A stretch of DNA of 64,000 nucleotides, taken from the NCBI RefSeq assembly GCF_024868665.1, contig NC_079898.1, positions 10,597,970-10,661,969 of the forward strand, read 5' to 3'. This DNA is from Triplophysa rosa (taxonomy: Eukaryota > Chordata > Actinopteri > Cypriniformes > Nemacheilidae). The notes under the pieces are model-generated. The model had not been told where the DNA came from. It ran no database searches and worked only from the letters and a program-made list of their open reading frames with translations. A program made the position numbers and the translations under genes. Shown piece by piece: positions 1 through 11,600 of this stretch (within the stretch, counting starts at the first letter, position 1; the number at the start of each line of letters is the position of its first letter).

Positions 1-2124
1 ATGCTCCTTATAGGCAACAGGCGATCTATTAATAAATAGGTGCTGTAAGTGTCAAGCAACTTTGCATTAAAACATCAAAGCACTATTCTTTGGTAAGGTC
101 TAATTTTTGTAAAAGGGCATTTGGTGTTACAATATTAAATTCAATTTTGAAATACATTTGGATCCAAGTACGAACAAATTTTCTTGATCATTCCTGATAG
201 ACAAGATCATAAAATCACAATCGTGCATAAAAACGTATACATTACTGACCAGTGTAGATTTTCTACTAAAAGATCTTTCGGGGGGACTAGTGCAGTTTAC
301 GATCATAAAACATCAACCTGAAGCAGCACTCATCACAAAACAAGAGGATTTGATACTGGTAATAATAAGATGCTCCCAAAAGTAAGCTGGGTCAGTGTGT
401 TTTTGCTAGTCTCATACTGAAAAGTTCAGGACCTCTTGGTATTTCATAATAAATATTACTGTAAAGCAGTACTGTATAGTTGGTGGTGCATGGCCAAGTG
501 AAGTGAACTAGATTGTGGGTTATTCAGTGATGAATGAGACTTGACCGCATGTGGTTGAACTGGTCTGAGGGATTTCAATTTTAACAGGGCACCCAAAGAA
601 AAGACAAAACAGTTTCATATAAACAACAATCTAATTGTCATATTTGCATAATATAGTCAACATTTCTATACATTAATTCTAGAAACATTTTTGTTGCACA
701 AGATCATCAGTGTAACAGGGAATATGTGCACAAGTTTTAATCTTCTGTGTGCTTATGCTTAATGAGTAAGAGTAACATACAATGTGCTTACAGATGTTAG
801 GCCTAATAATGTTTGCCTACATGGAGTGTTCATGGCAAAATAGTAACAGATCTCAAGTGCCTCCCAGAGTACATGAGGAGAATAGCAACTCATGAAAAGC
901 ATGAAAGCTGCAGGGAAAGCAACACTAAAGGTTTGTTACCATCAACCACATATACAAATCACAAAACCAAACAACAAAAACTACACATTGTAACATTACC
1001 ACAATATGTCAGGAGAAAGTTTGATCATTTGAGCTCAGGTTAACAAAAAGAATATAGGGTACGTTATTGAGCCAAATACGTTTAAAAAAATATATGGTAC
1101 AGGCTGACATCATCCAATGCAATATTGGTGTAACAGTTTACAGACTCCCTGATGATAAATAAATCTGATTCCTGTACCGCATCATCAAACATAGTAGCAA
1201 TGCTCTCTATTCATATACTGTAGCTTGCTATTATTGATTAAGATTTTTAGTGCCTCTTTTTTTTTACCAGGCATACTCTGATCCATTAGATTAGATATGA
1301 AAATTATTCATACAATCACAAAGTGATCACACTAACCAATAAACATTATTCTGACCACTAAACCATTCTTCAATAACGATACACAAACAACAATGTCTAC
1401 ATGACCAAACATCAGTTACATCTCAGAAACATCTGCAACAACTTCAAAACACACAGGCCTATAAGGGTATATAGACAGAAACCATGATCAAGTACAGTAC
1501 TGTATAGCTTTTAGGAAGTACAAATGTATATCAGTAAAAGTTGCCCAATAGTTTGAGTGTTTACGATGAAAGTCAAGCACACTGCATCTACAGTGTAAGT
1601 GCACTTAAGTGGCACATACTGAAGGATGTAAGGTGGATGAGTTTTATTCTGACAAAAGCAGGCTTAAATGCAAAATTAATTTCCACTGTCATCATGTTAG
1701 TGAGCTACTAACTTAGAAACCTCAGAGGATTTTGAGTCAAAGATCACAAAAAGCATCTTACACAGAATATGCAAGCTAGAATAAATACAAGTAATGAAGG
1801 ATAAATGGAGTGCAAAGTTACTGCATGACCCGAAGCAGTTTATTAACTGGAAAAATTAAACGTGAAAAACCTGTGATAGCGCCTAAGCATCAATGCAGCG
1901 GTTAACATTCAAGCTTCTTCAACTAAAATAACTAAACACAGCAGCAAATTCTGGCCTTCATTCTATATAGATATGCGGTTTAGGATTGTACAATAACATG
2001 GGTAAAATTCAAAAATATATATATAATTTAGAACAGCAAAACAAAAATAAATGTTCTACTCTTCAGATTGTGCCCACTAACCTCGCAGTGGAGTACATCA
2101 GTATGGGCTGACACCTACAGGGCT
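1..2124. other. 3' flank of sfxn3, no gene seen
   Basis: AT-rich DNA with short chance ORFs only. The part nearest 2124 should be the sfxn3 3' UTR, because that gene runs leftward. I see no splice-bounded coding exon, tRNA or clear repeat in 1-1600. In human the gene beyond SFXN3 on this side is KAZALD1, but nothing here resembles it. Confidence 0.5.
1839..1844 (-). terminator. candidate poly(A) signal of sfxn3
   Basis: Read on the minus strand this is AATAAA, about 280 bases past the sfxn3 stop codon. It is the nearest canonical hexamer I found; a second lies at 1643-1648. Which is used cannot be told from sequence. Confidence 0.35.
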
Positions 2125-5100
2125 CTACAGACCCTTGTTAAAATAAACAGTGGTGATGTTAGGATTGCTCTGTCGTATCCTCTCTTGCAGCTCAGGCTCC
2201 AGACTGCTCACCTTCATAGAACTTCGTAGGGACAAAACAGAGCAATGCATTACCACACTCATCATGTCAATCAAAGCAGGAGACAAGGTCTATTATATGT
2301 AAGCTCTCACCTCTTCTGTGGGAACAGAGCACAGCACAGCGGAGTGGCAAACACAAGACTGTGGGGACAGGTATTCAAAATTATGAATTCATTAACTGTA
2401 ATAAAGTTGCTTCAACCAACAACAAAAATCACTGCCTAAAGAACTCACCAGAATCCAACAAGCCCAACTTGTACTGGGGCGTTGAGAACTGGGAACCGCT
2501 GAGAGACAGAAAGAGATTTATGATGCACAGTTTAAACACACATCCATAACTCTAATAGTATGTGTGTTTGTAGTCCTTACTTTCATGAAGGCTTTCTTCT
2601 CTAAGGCATTCATGATTACTGGAGGAATAGCTGTACGAAAAAACAAATGCGTAAAAAAAAGAAAACTCTCTCAAACACTTCATTTCATATCATAATACTC
2701 TCTTTCTGACTGAACGTTATGAATACACTATGAACATTTTGCTAAATACAGACTCCTATATTTATAAAACCTATACATTTTAAACATGCTAAATAGAGAA
2801 AAACAAATACTGGTTGATCCATGCACTGGTCTTACCCATGGCTGGGATAGCCATGCCGATACGAGACACCACCACCTGTACGATGGCTTGCTTGGCAGCT
2901 TTAGCTGATTCTCCGAGGCGTTTTCCCTCAGCATCAGTGACAGGAATACCATATTTCAGCTCTCTGTTATTCAGAAGAGAACTCATTTTAAAGAAAGAAT
3001 GAATCAGATCTACTGAAGTTAAAGTATTACTAATGAAGCCTAATGATTAAAATCCTCAACTGACCTTGAACATTGTTTTTAAACGCACCTTTGTCTCATG
3101 AAGGGTATGTTGATACAGTTTGCTGCTGCCACTGCAGCGAATGGAACAAAACGGCCGATAATAGCTGGCAAGTGCTGGGGAGAGATAAGACATCTTAGAT
3201 AAAATAACCACGTCACTACTGCCGCACCTAAAAACTGAGAAACTCGTCCTGAACAAGTAAAAATAGCACAGTCAAAGATCCTTTCTATAATAAAGTTTCA
3301 GGAGTACAATTGCCCAATGATGAAACCGTGCTAGCTAGAGGCTACATTTCTGCAGGCTAAAACAGATTTCAATAATCGTCAACCAAATTTCAAGAACCAG
3401 AAAATAAAAATAAATTATTTGGCATGGTTTATAATTATATGGCGCGATTAATAGTATTGTGCTAGTTAGGTAAGGAACACACCTTGGTCATAGATTTTAG
3501 GCCAAGGGCTGTTACTACAGCTCCTGTAGTAGCACTGACGTAAGCTGCTCCAAGTTGACTGCAAACATAAACACACATATACCAGAAAATCAGTACCAAC
3601 AACATTTCGCAAGAAGCTACCAAACTAACATTTTCCAAGACACAAGCTCCTGAAAAGTGCATCAACGATGCTGAATAGTGCATCATGTGGGTTCATCTTT
3701 TAAGCATGTGTGATACACTTTCAAGCTATTCAGGAAAGGCGGAACAGCAAAGAATACAATAGGAACGACACGAGCAATGAGATTATTGGATGATAAAACT
3801 ATAAACAAGCACATGAGCAGAAGTAAACCGATAAACCGGCACGATCTAAAACACTGACACTTCTTCATGAGGAGCAGCAGTGGAACAGATTCCACCACGT
3901 TTATCATCATTGCAATGTGGCTCATGCGACAGCTGTCAGGAAGCTCAATGGTGCAATATACCAACAGGTGTTGTCGGAACACATCATCACACCATCGAGA
4001 AGTGGGCTGCCATGTGGCCTCCATATAGAAACCTGTCGCTAGATTGTATCTAGAAGTGATCTTAGCCTTCATACTTCACGGTGAGCGGTGCGTCTCCACT
4101 GCGGTTAGTGTAGTTGACTATGGCGTTGAAAGACTGGTTAACCCACTGCCAAAACACCACTGCTGGGGTGGTCCTGAAAAAAGGAAACAGAAATAGAATG
4201 AAAGAAGCATAAGCAATTATGCTTTTTTCCCAGTAAAGGATTCAAATAGTTAAGTTAGAGACACGTGATTAAAAACTCTTATGTAAGCAAAGCAAGTCAC
4301 GAGGAGTCATCCCAGCAAAACCTTGTAATTTGAATCAGATGTCGGTCTGTCAAAATGACTCATTCATAAATGACTCACTGATCTTGAAAAACTGAAAACT
4401 ACTTTGTTTAAAGCCTAAAGAATCCTGTTTTAAAAGCAAAGATGCTACCAAAATCCACTTAAAATATAATCAGCATAGAGAGTACAAAGGCCTAAACCCA
4501 TCCACCAAACACAGGCTTATGCTAGGAGTACTGCCTTTTCCATGATGACTCATTTGTAAAGTATTCCACCAACTGGGCGGGGATGGTGAAAGATTTCCTT
4601 CTTTTTCAGGCTCCAATGCGTAACGGTTTTTACACTTTAGCACACTTTCTGCATGTTTGGTGTCCAGAAAAGCAGATGATCCAGTACTACAGTGCTCGTA
4701 CCTGTAAAATGTAAGCATGCAACCCGTAATTGTCATGTTCATGGGCACTTGTGCAGACATGCGTCCAACTAGCAGCATTTTCTCCCCCGTGTCTGGGTGG
4801 AAAGCTGAGTCGTAGATGTATTTGGCCCTCCATAGTTGATCCTCTGTTAGCCCAGCCTTCACGACTCCCAGCCTGTGAAGAGAACCAAAGCTTTATAAGC
4901 AAGTCTCCTGTTTTAATAACTTTAATAATTAAGTTGTTTATTTAATAACAAATGAGCAGTTATTTGGACTGCCCTTCTTAAAATAAACTGACAAACATTT
5001 TTTATTTATCTTTCATCACGGTTCCTTTTTTTTTTAAATCAATGAATATCAGCCTTACTACTATCTCCTGTATATACATAAACTCGGCACTGCTTAGTTT

Positions 5101-5482
5101 CAAACAACACACCCGTGCTATTTTAGGAGGCGATTTAATAAGAAAAATAACATTTATTGTATACGGTTTCCTATAAAAAAAGTCTATAATATGGGTACAG
5201 CTTCTATTTTAACATAATGGACAGGTTTTGAGCATCAATAATTGTAGCATCAATAATTGTAACTGCAAGAACAATAGAAATCCTTCTTCAGAAACCTTTG
5301 TGGTTAAAGCTTTCAGACCTGTAGTTCTCCACAGTAACTCTGGCATCTTCTAAAACCTCACTGGAAAGAAGCACGTTTCTTGGGTCCGTCACCATGAAGA
5401 AATGCTGAGCCCGGCCCATAAATGTGCTCTGGTCCCATCGTGGCTCTTTAATATTGATATTCAGAGGTAAATCTCCAGACAT
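2125..5482 (-). CDS. sfxn3: Sideroflexin 3
   Basis: A sideroflexin of the mitochondrial inner membrane, a family that carries serine and related small amino acids for one-carbon metabolism. Coding exons, in transcript order (high to low): 5482-5319, 4872-4702, 4173-4075, 3558-3483, 3174-3089, 2963-2836, 2630-2581, 2498-2449, 2358-2311, 2221-2125. All introns are GT-AG and the frame stays open, giving 322 aa, the usual family length. The start opens with [20 protein letters not shown], the conserved sideroflexin N-terminus. Family motifs follow: [53 protein letters not shown] and C-terminal VYFNKGL. The residues [10 protein letters not shown] and SSLEPELQ, and linkage to pdzd7 and lzts2, favour sfxn3 over sfxn1. 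No defect is seen, so the gene should be functional. Sfxn1 is the main alternative, and linkage argues against it. Confidence 0.95.
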
Positions 5483-6172
5483 CCTATTTGACTTCTGTAA
5501 AAAACACAAACAAATGTTCTCTTACAAGGTCATCTTTTACCTAAAACCCCCAGAAACATCGCGATCATTGCTATCAAGAACGAAAGTAACGTTATAGCGT
5601 TTAACAATGCAGGTGCACACAACAAAAGCTTCACAAAAAGCCCCAAATGAATGAACAACACCCAAATTGTCAGTACTGGAATCAAAATGACCAAGTTAAC
5701 GTTATCTGTGCTATACACGTCTGTTAACCTTACAGATAAATATGAAAGATATGCAGTGAGACATGCCAAACGGGCATGAACGAGTTTTACATCGGAGCTT
5801 AAACATCTTAAATAATTGTTAAAACATCTTCTGAAAGCACCATGTTTATCTTGTTTGAAAATGGAAACACTCGCGTCTGCAGCTTCTGTAACGTTAGTAA
5901 TAGTTAGCGCTAGCTGCTTTGCTGGTATGATGGAAACTGACAAGGACAATTTATACAGAATGCAGTTTCATTTAATTCACCAGTTGAGAGTTGTGAGTAG
6001 AGATGTGTGCTATTTCCATGCCCAAAGTAAACCATGCAATGACAATAATTCCCTTTTCTCCACAACCGGCTAAGCTAACGTTAGCTAGTTACAGTATACT
6101 TTCAGTTTCATAAACGCACAACCGTAAACCGAGAGAAGCATTATTATTTGTTCGAAGAGCCACGGCACATAC

Positions 6173-6240
6173 CTGCCTACACGACCACGGGTAACGTCCA
6201 GGTACACCTTAAAACACCTTCAAACAGATGACCTCAGTGC
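6173..6240 (-). other. sfxn3: sfxn3 non-coding leader exon
   Basis: On the minus strand a good donor (GCAG|GTATGTG) lies at 6172-6171, in the right place and direction to splice onto the acceptor at 5496-5495, 12 bases upstream of the sfxn3 ATG. The 5' end near 6240 is a guess. No ATG of note lies in the exon. Confidence 0.5.
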
Positions 6241-6371
6241 TTCCCTCTATGAGAGATGACAGCGTACTGCTCGCACTTCCGGTCTAACAAGCATGAAAAG
6301 TTCGCGAGATGCTTGAAGTGGTGAACTTGCGCGTTTTGTGTGAAGAGGCGGTGTTTGCAAAGTGAAGATCT

Positions 6372-6470
6372 GCGGTTGGCTCGAGAGACGGGGCGTGGAA
6401 GAGAGCTGCGCTGTGATTGGTGGATGGCTCCAAAGACGGGCGTGGAAGAGAGCTACATTATGATTGGTTC
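6372..6470 (-). promoter_or_regulatory. Duplicated CCAAT/GC-box module upstream of sfxn3
   Basis: Two tandem copies of a module of about 34 bases lie at 6387-6421 and 6435-6468. Each carries a GGGCGTGG Sp/KLF-type box followed 15-20 bases later by ATTGG, which is CCAAT on the sfxn3 strand (6416-6420 and 6463-6467). The module lies 150-230 bases upstream of the likely sfxn3 leader exon. NF-Y plus Sp/KLF sites are typical of housekeeping, TATA-less promoters. Promoter activity is inferred. Confidence 0.5.
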
Positions 6471-6479
6471 TACTTGCAT

Positions 6480-7480
6480 TGATCACCTGAACAGTAAAAT
6501 GATTATTTTTGTGTCATTCTGTGAACATACAACAATAATTATTTTCCCCCATTTTCAAATAAAAATATCGTTTCTATTTGCAGAAATAAAAACAGGAGAA
6601 ACAAGTCAAAATAACAGAAAAGATCCTCTGTGTTTGTTTCAGACCTCAAATACTGTAAAGAAAACAAGTTCATATTCACTTTTAAGCAATACAACAGTAG
6701 TTCATGTATTTTGGGGAAAATGTGTTTTATCTGCTAACCTCGAATTTTATCACCGTTTTCACGTGTCTTGTCATGCTGTCAGTATTTCACATTGCTGTTG
6801 GATGACTTTGTCACTCATGAGGTTAGATTTTGTTGAAATTCAACAAACACTGGACTTGAATGGCCACAATACATACTGATTAAATGAAAAATTGGAATGG
6901 TACGCTTGGTTGTTCAAGATGCAAGTTAGGATATTGAAAATAAAAAAATCTGTATCAAAACAATCCAAAGCAATAATAATACGTATTTGAGTTGCGAATG
7001 AAGAGCACAATACAGCAACTGTACAGCTCGAAATAGTTAGTTATATTGGAAATAGTCTACAGTCCACTTACGTATAAACCGAAAGTCATTGCCCTTATAT
7101 AGCCACTATGGGGCAGTATAATGCTTTAAAAGCAATTTCCGACGCTCTGAAAGGGATTACAGTTTATCCTTTAAACAAACTCACCAGGACATTTTTTCAT
7201 TAGGTCTCACATTGGTTAAACACTCATAATAACTATTGTAATAACTATTTAACTATGCTACATAATTCAAGCACAAAAGAGTGAAGTAGAAATCTCGTAA
7301 AACGTTGCTTTTAGAATCTAATGTCTATAATGTCTTACCTTCATACAAACGGGATTTAAGAGATTTATATGGATCTGTAAATTGCTCCACAAGACCACTT
7401 AATATAATACACTTATGCTATGAGTGACGATTGTCAACCACTGGACCGAATGAGTTTGTGCTGTGACATCCTGAGCTGCT
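6480..7480. other. Spacer between sfxn3 and pdzd7 promoters
   Basis: Moderately AT-rich sequence with chance ORFs only (for example 6340-6879). No repeat, RNA gene or coding exon recognised. Confidence 0.4.
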
Positions 7481-7489
7481 CCACATAAT

Positions 7490-7576
7490 CCAATCAGCTT
7501 GCTTGAGAGGCGGGTTTAAGGAAGGCTAATATTGTCTTTGTCTCAGGTGAGGTCATGCAGCACAACATGGAGACAG
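7490..7576 (+). promoter_or_regulatory. pdzd7: Candidate pdzd7 promoter and leader exon
   Basis: A perfect CCAATCA box lies at 7490-7496. About 70 bases later a donor (GACAG|GTAAAGG, GT at 7577-7578) could join to a pyrimidine-rich acceptor at 8595-8596 (CCTTCCTCAG), 39 bases before the pdzd7 ATG. The leader would then contain an ATG at 7567 that opens a six-codon upstream ORF closed by TGA just after the junction. All inferred from splice signals. Confidence 0.35.
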
Positions 7577-8635
7577 GTAAAGGCATTTAACTTGATCTAA
7601 CTTTGTTTTTCTTGCTGACCAAGTGGGATATCTAAAATAAGATATGAATGAAATTATTGGCAGTGGAAGAAATTTCCTACCGATTTATTGCTGACTGCAT
7701 CTCTGCCTCGAGGACTTCAATCCATGGAGGATGGCAAGATTATATGACATTATTTTTTTTATCTTTGTATAGTTGTGAGATTAACTCGCGCTGAGTTGAA
7801 TGATTTACCTTTACCTGTGAATGTTGACCTAGTTGCTTATGTTGACTTGTGACGCGTTGGCATGCGCTTTGCGCAACCTGTTGCGCTGTCCGAGGTGCTG
7901 ATGATGATTTGCGCCAGGTTCCACTTTATTCTGACATCAATAATGTCATCAGCTCACAAATGTCACTTTCTTTGCTAACAGGAGTGTTTTTATATAAGCT
8001 TTTCACTCAGCTCAGTATCTATTGCTGTGGAACTAGTGCAAGACTTAGCCTTCCAGAAAGCTATAATTGCAGATATCACTTTACCTCCCATGGGAAATTA
8101 GTCATTGCGCGGCTGGGTTCTTACAGATCTTTCCCTGCCGTCTTAGATCACTGGTGAGTAAAGGTGAGACACTGAGACCAGATGACTGACTTCTGCCATG
8201 CAAAACTTCACTTGCAGTGAGGAAGAACTCCGTCCAAATGCATCTGTCTAACCATCAGACTTTCTCCTCAATGAAAAAACATGAGTCACAATTACAGGTC
8301 CTCTGTGTGGCTCTCTTATCTTTACTGAATCATGCACAAAAGGATATGCTGCTGTTTTGGTCTGCGTAACGGAACAAAGGAATATGCTTAAGAGCTGTTT
8401 TATTGGTTAATTATGTCGTCCTATGGATCACTACACCCTATGAAGACACATATGTATTATGGCTACTAATCTACAGTGAACAATGATGGATCCGTAGCAC
8501 CATTACAGTGCAGTTTCTTTTTGTGGAACTAATCCTTAGGACTCAAATCCTCGTGACCGGACCTCTAGTTTGTCCTCTCCACCTTTCCTTCCTCAGGCCC
8601 TGGATGAGGGTTAGAGGGGAGGTCACCGCTTTGCC

Positions 8636-11600
8636 ATGGCTCATTCGTCTGACACGGCACGCAAAGACATGACGAATGGGGCTCATCCCAATGCCCAGCC
8701 AGGGCCCTCGGGCACCTCTACTCTACCACGCTACCTGCACAAGAAGCAGCAGCGGCAGAAGGGAGTAAGATCTTCCTCCCCTATGGGCAGAGTCATCCTC
8801 ATTAATTCACCTGTTGATGGTGAGTCTTCTTTAAAACTTTATATTTTACATTTTTGCATTTGGCAGGTGCTTTTATCCAAAGCAAATTACATTGCGATTG
8901 GGATCACTTTATCAATGTGTGTTTATAGTTTATAGGACCCTTCCGTTAAGGAGCATAGACATCAACAGAATTTATGACAGCAGCTGTGTGCTGCATTAAG
9001 AATTTGTTTTCAGACAAACGTTCTGTTTGTGTTTGATGCCGGGGCACTGTAGGAGGGGATGACAGTGAAGACATCCACACAATTACTGTGGACAAAAGTG
9101 AGGATGGCAGGCTGGGCTTCAGCGTGCGTGGAGGCTCTGAACACGGCCTTGGGATTTTTGTCAGTAAGGTGGAAGACAACAGCTCTGCGGGTATTCTTCA
9201 CATCATAACAATTTAAAGTGTTTAGAACTGATTGTAACAAACACTAACCTGTTTTTTGTTTGTATATGTATGTATAAGCAATAGACAAGTCTATTAATTG
9301 TGTCCTTATTGGACGGCACAGAACTGGCTGGCTTGACTGTTGGAGATAAACTTGTGGAGGTGAATGGCATTAGCTTGGAGAACATCACAATGAGTAGTGC
9401 GGTGAAGGTCCTGACAGGAAACAATCGTCTGCGAATGGTGGTGAGACGCGTTGGGAAGGTGCCTGGCATCCGCTACTCAAAAGAGAAGACAACATGGTAA
9501 GAGAGAAATTTGTAGAACTTTGTACATAATATGTAAATGAAAGCATTCAGGCTAACTACATTTGGTGATCTATCTTCTACACTTGACCTCTCACCCTCAC
9601 ACCGACCTGGATGTTTTCTAAACCACTTTAGAACTCATGTCAGATGAGAAGCGGGTGTTTATCCTTGAACATTTAAAGATTCCTCCGGTGGTCAGTTTAA
9701 ACACTGGGGGTTTATTGGTAGGTGTATTGAATGATGGCGTTTTATTAGGTTAACTGAACTGAGAAGATAAGCAGAGCTAGTGATGTGATGCAGCCCCCCA
9801 CCTCCTTCATGACTAACAGGGTGGAAACCCTGTGACTCTTGGTCTTCGCTTGTTATCTTTTCCTTCAGCTTCTGTTTCAGCATACAGTGGTGGTTGAGTT
9901 ACATCAGTGGTCTTTTCAGGCATTTCATTAACCAATAGTAGATGGGCCAGTGTACTACAGAACTGTACTGTTTGTGACCAGAAAAAAGCATGTGTGTAAC
10001 AGTACATTTAACTTAAAGGGATAGTTGACCCAAAAATTAAATAAAAAATAAAGAAAATGAAAATTCTGTCATCATTTACTTACCATCAGGTTGTTCCAAA
10101 ACTGTATAAATTTCTTTGTTCTGCTGAACAGAAAGGAGGATATTTGGAAGAATATCAGTATCCAAACAGCCACATTGTTCCCCATAGTATTTATTTTCCC
10201 TACAATGGCAGTAAACGGAGGATGAGATCCGTTTGATTATGGTTACTGACATTCTTTCAAATATCTTCCCTTGTGTTCAGCAGAACAAAGAAGTTTATAC
10301 AGTTTTGAGTGAGAAATGATGACAGAATTTTCATTTTTGGGTGAACTATCCCTTTAAAAGTGAAGTGTAATTATCTTTTATCCCAATTTAAAGGGATAGT
10401 TCACCCCCAAATAAAAATATATATCTCCCCTTATGTCATTAAAAACTTTTATGTGTGGAACACAAAAGAAGATATTTTGAGAAATGTCTCAGTGGTTTTG
10501 TGTCTATACAATGGTAGTCAATGGGGGCCAATGTTGTTTGGTTACCAACATTCTTCAAAATATCTTCTTTTCTGTTCTGAAGAAAAAAGAAAGTCATACA
10601 GGTTTGAAATGACATCAGGTTGGCTAAATGATGAAAAAATATATAATTTGGGGTGAACTATCCCTTTAAAATGAAGAGTGATTAGCCCTTGAAGTTATTC
10701 ACAAGTTGATGTGGCACTTAATTATTTGAGAATCTCAACCAGCCCAAAAAGCAACACTGGCTTTGATAATGTGATGAATTTGGGACTAGACTATATAAAA
10801 AAATGACAGATTCAAATTTTGACTGCAGTTATTGTGTTTCTGGTTACATATAAACATATACTGTATGAATGTCCACACGCAGGGTAGATCTGATTCACCG
10901 AAGGATGGTAGTGGAAGAGAGCGGTCGCACCCCCTCAGAAGCTAGTTCAGATGGAGCCCTTCGCAGAATAGTGCACCTTTACACAACCTCAGATGACTAC
11001 TGCCTGGGCTTCAACATCCGTGGTGGCAAAGAGTTTGGCTTGGGCATTTATGTCTCAAAGTAAGAGATACAGTTGTCTGTAATGTACATGTCTTATTGCT
11101 TTCATTTTTTTTCTGACAGCCATCATCTGGGTGTTATGGGACATTGTGTAACTTCATTATTGTAGTTATTTTAGTGTTGTCAAATCAATTAATCACGATT
11201 AATAGATTCCGAAATAAATGTTTATGTTTATATATGTTCGTGGTGTGTGTATTTATAAGTATATATAAGTGCACACACATACATGTGTACAGTATAATAA
11301 ATATTTACGAAAGCAATAAGGTACGAGAGGCTGTGCTTTATCTGGAACTAACCGTTTTATAAATAAATATATATACATAATGTATATACACAGTATATAA
11401 AACTTGTTAACAACACAAGGTTGTGGGTTCGATCCCAGGGATTGCACATGCCTATGTATAAATGTATAGGATAAAGCGCTGCCAAATGCATAAATGTAAA
11501 TGTAAATGTAAAACTCATATTTTTTATATGTAAACGTTTATGTGTGTAAATATAGACTATTATTCAAATTAATTGAATAATCAATTTGACATCACTATAT

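Noticed and set aside
813..1043. 76-codon ORF left of sfxn3
   Set aside because: Low-complexity AT-rich region, no family resemblance, no promoter or splice context.
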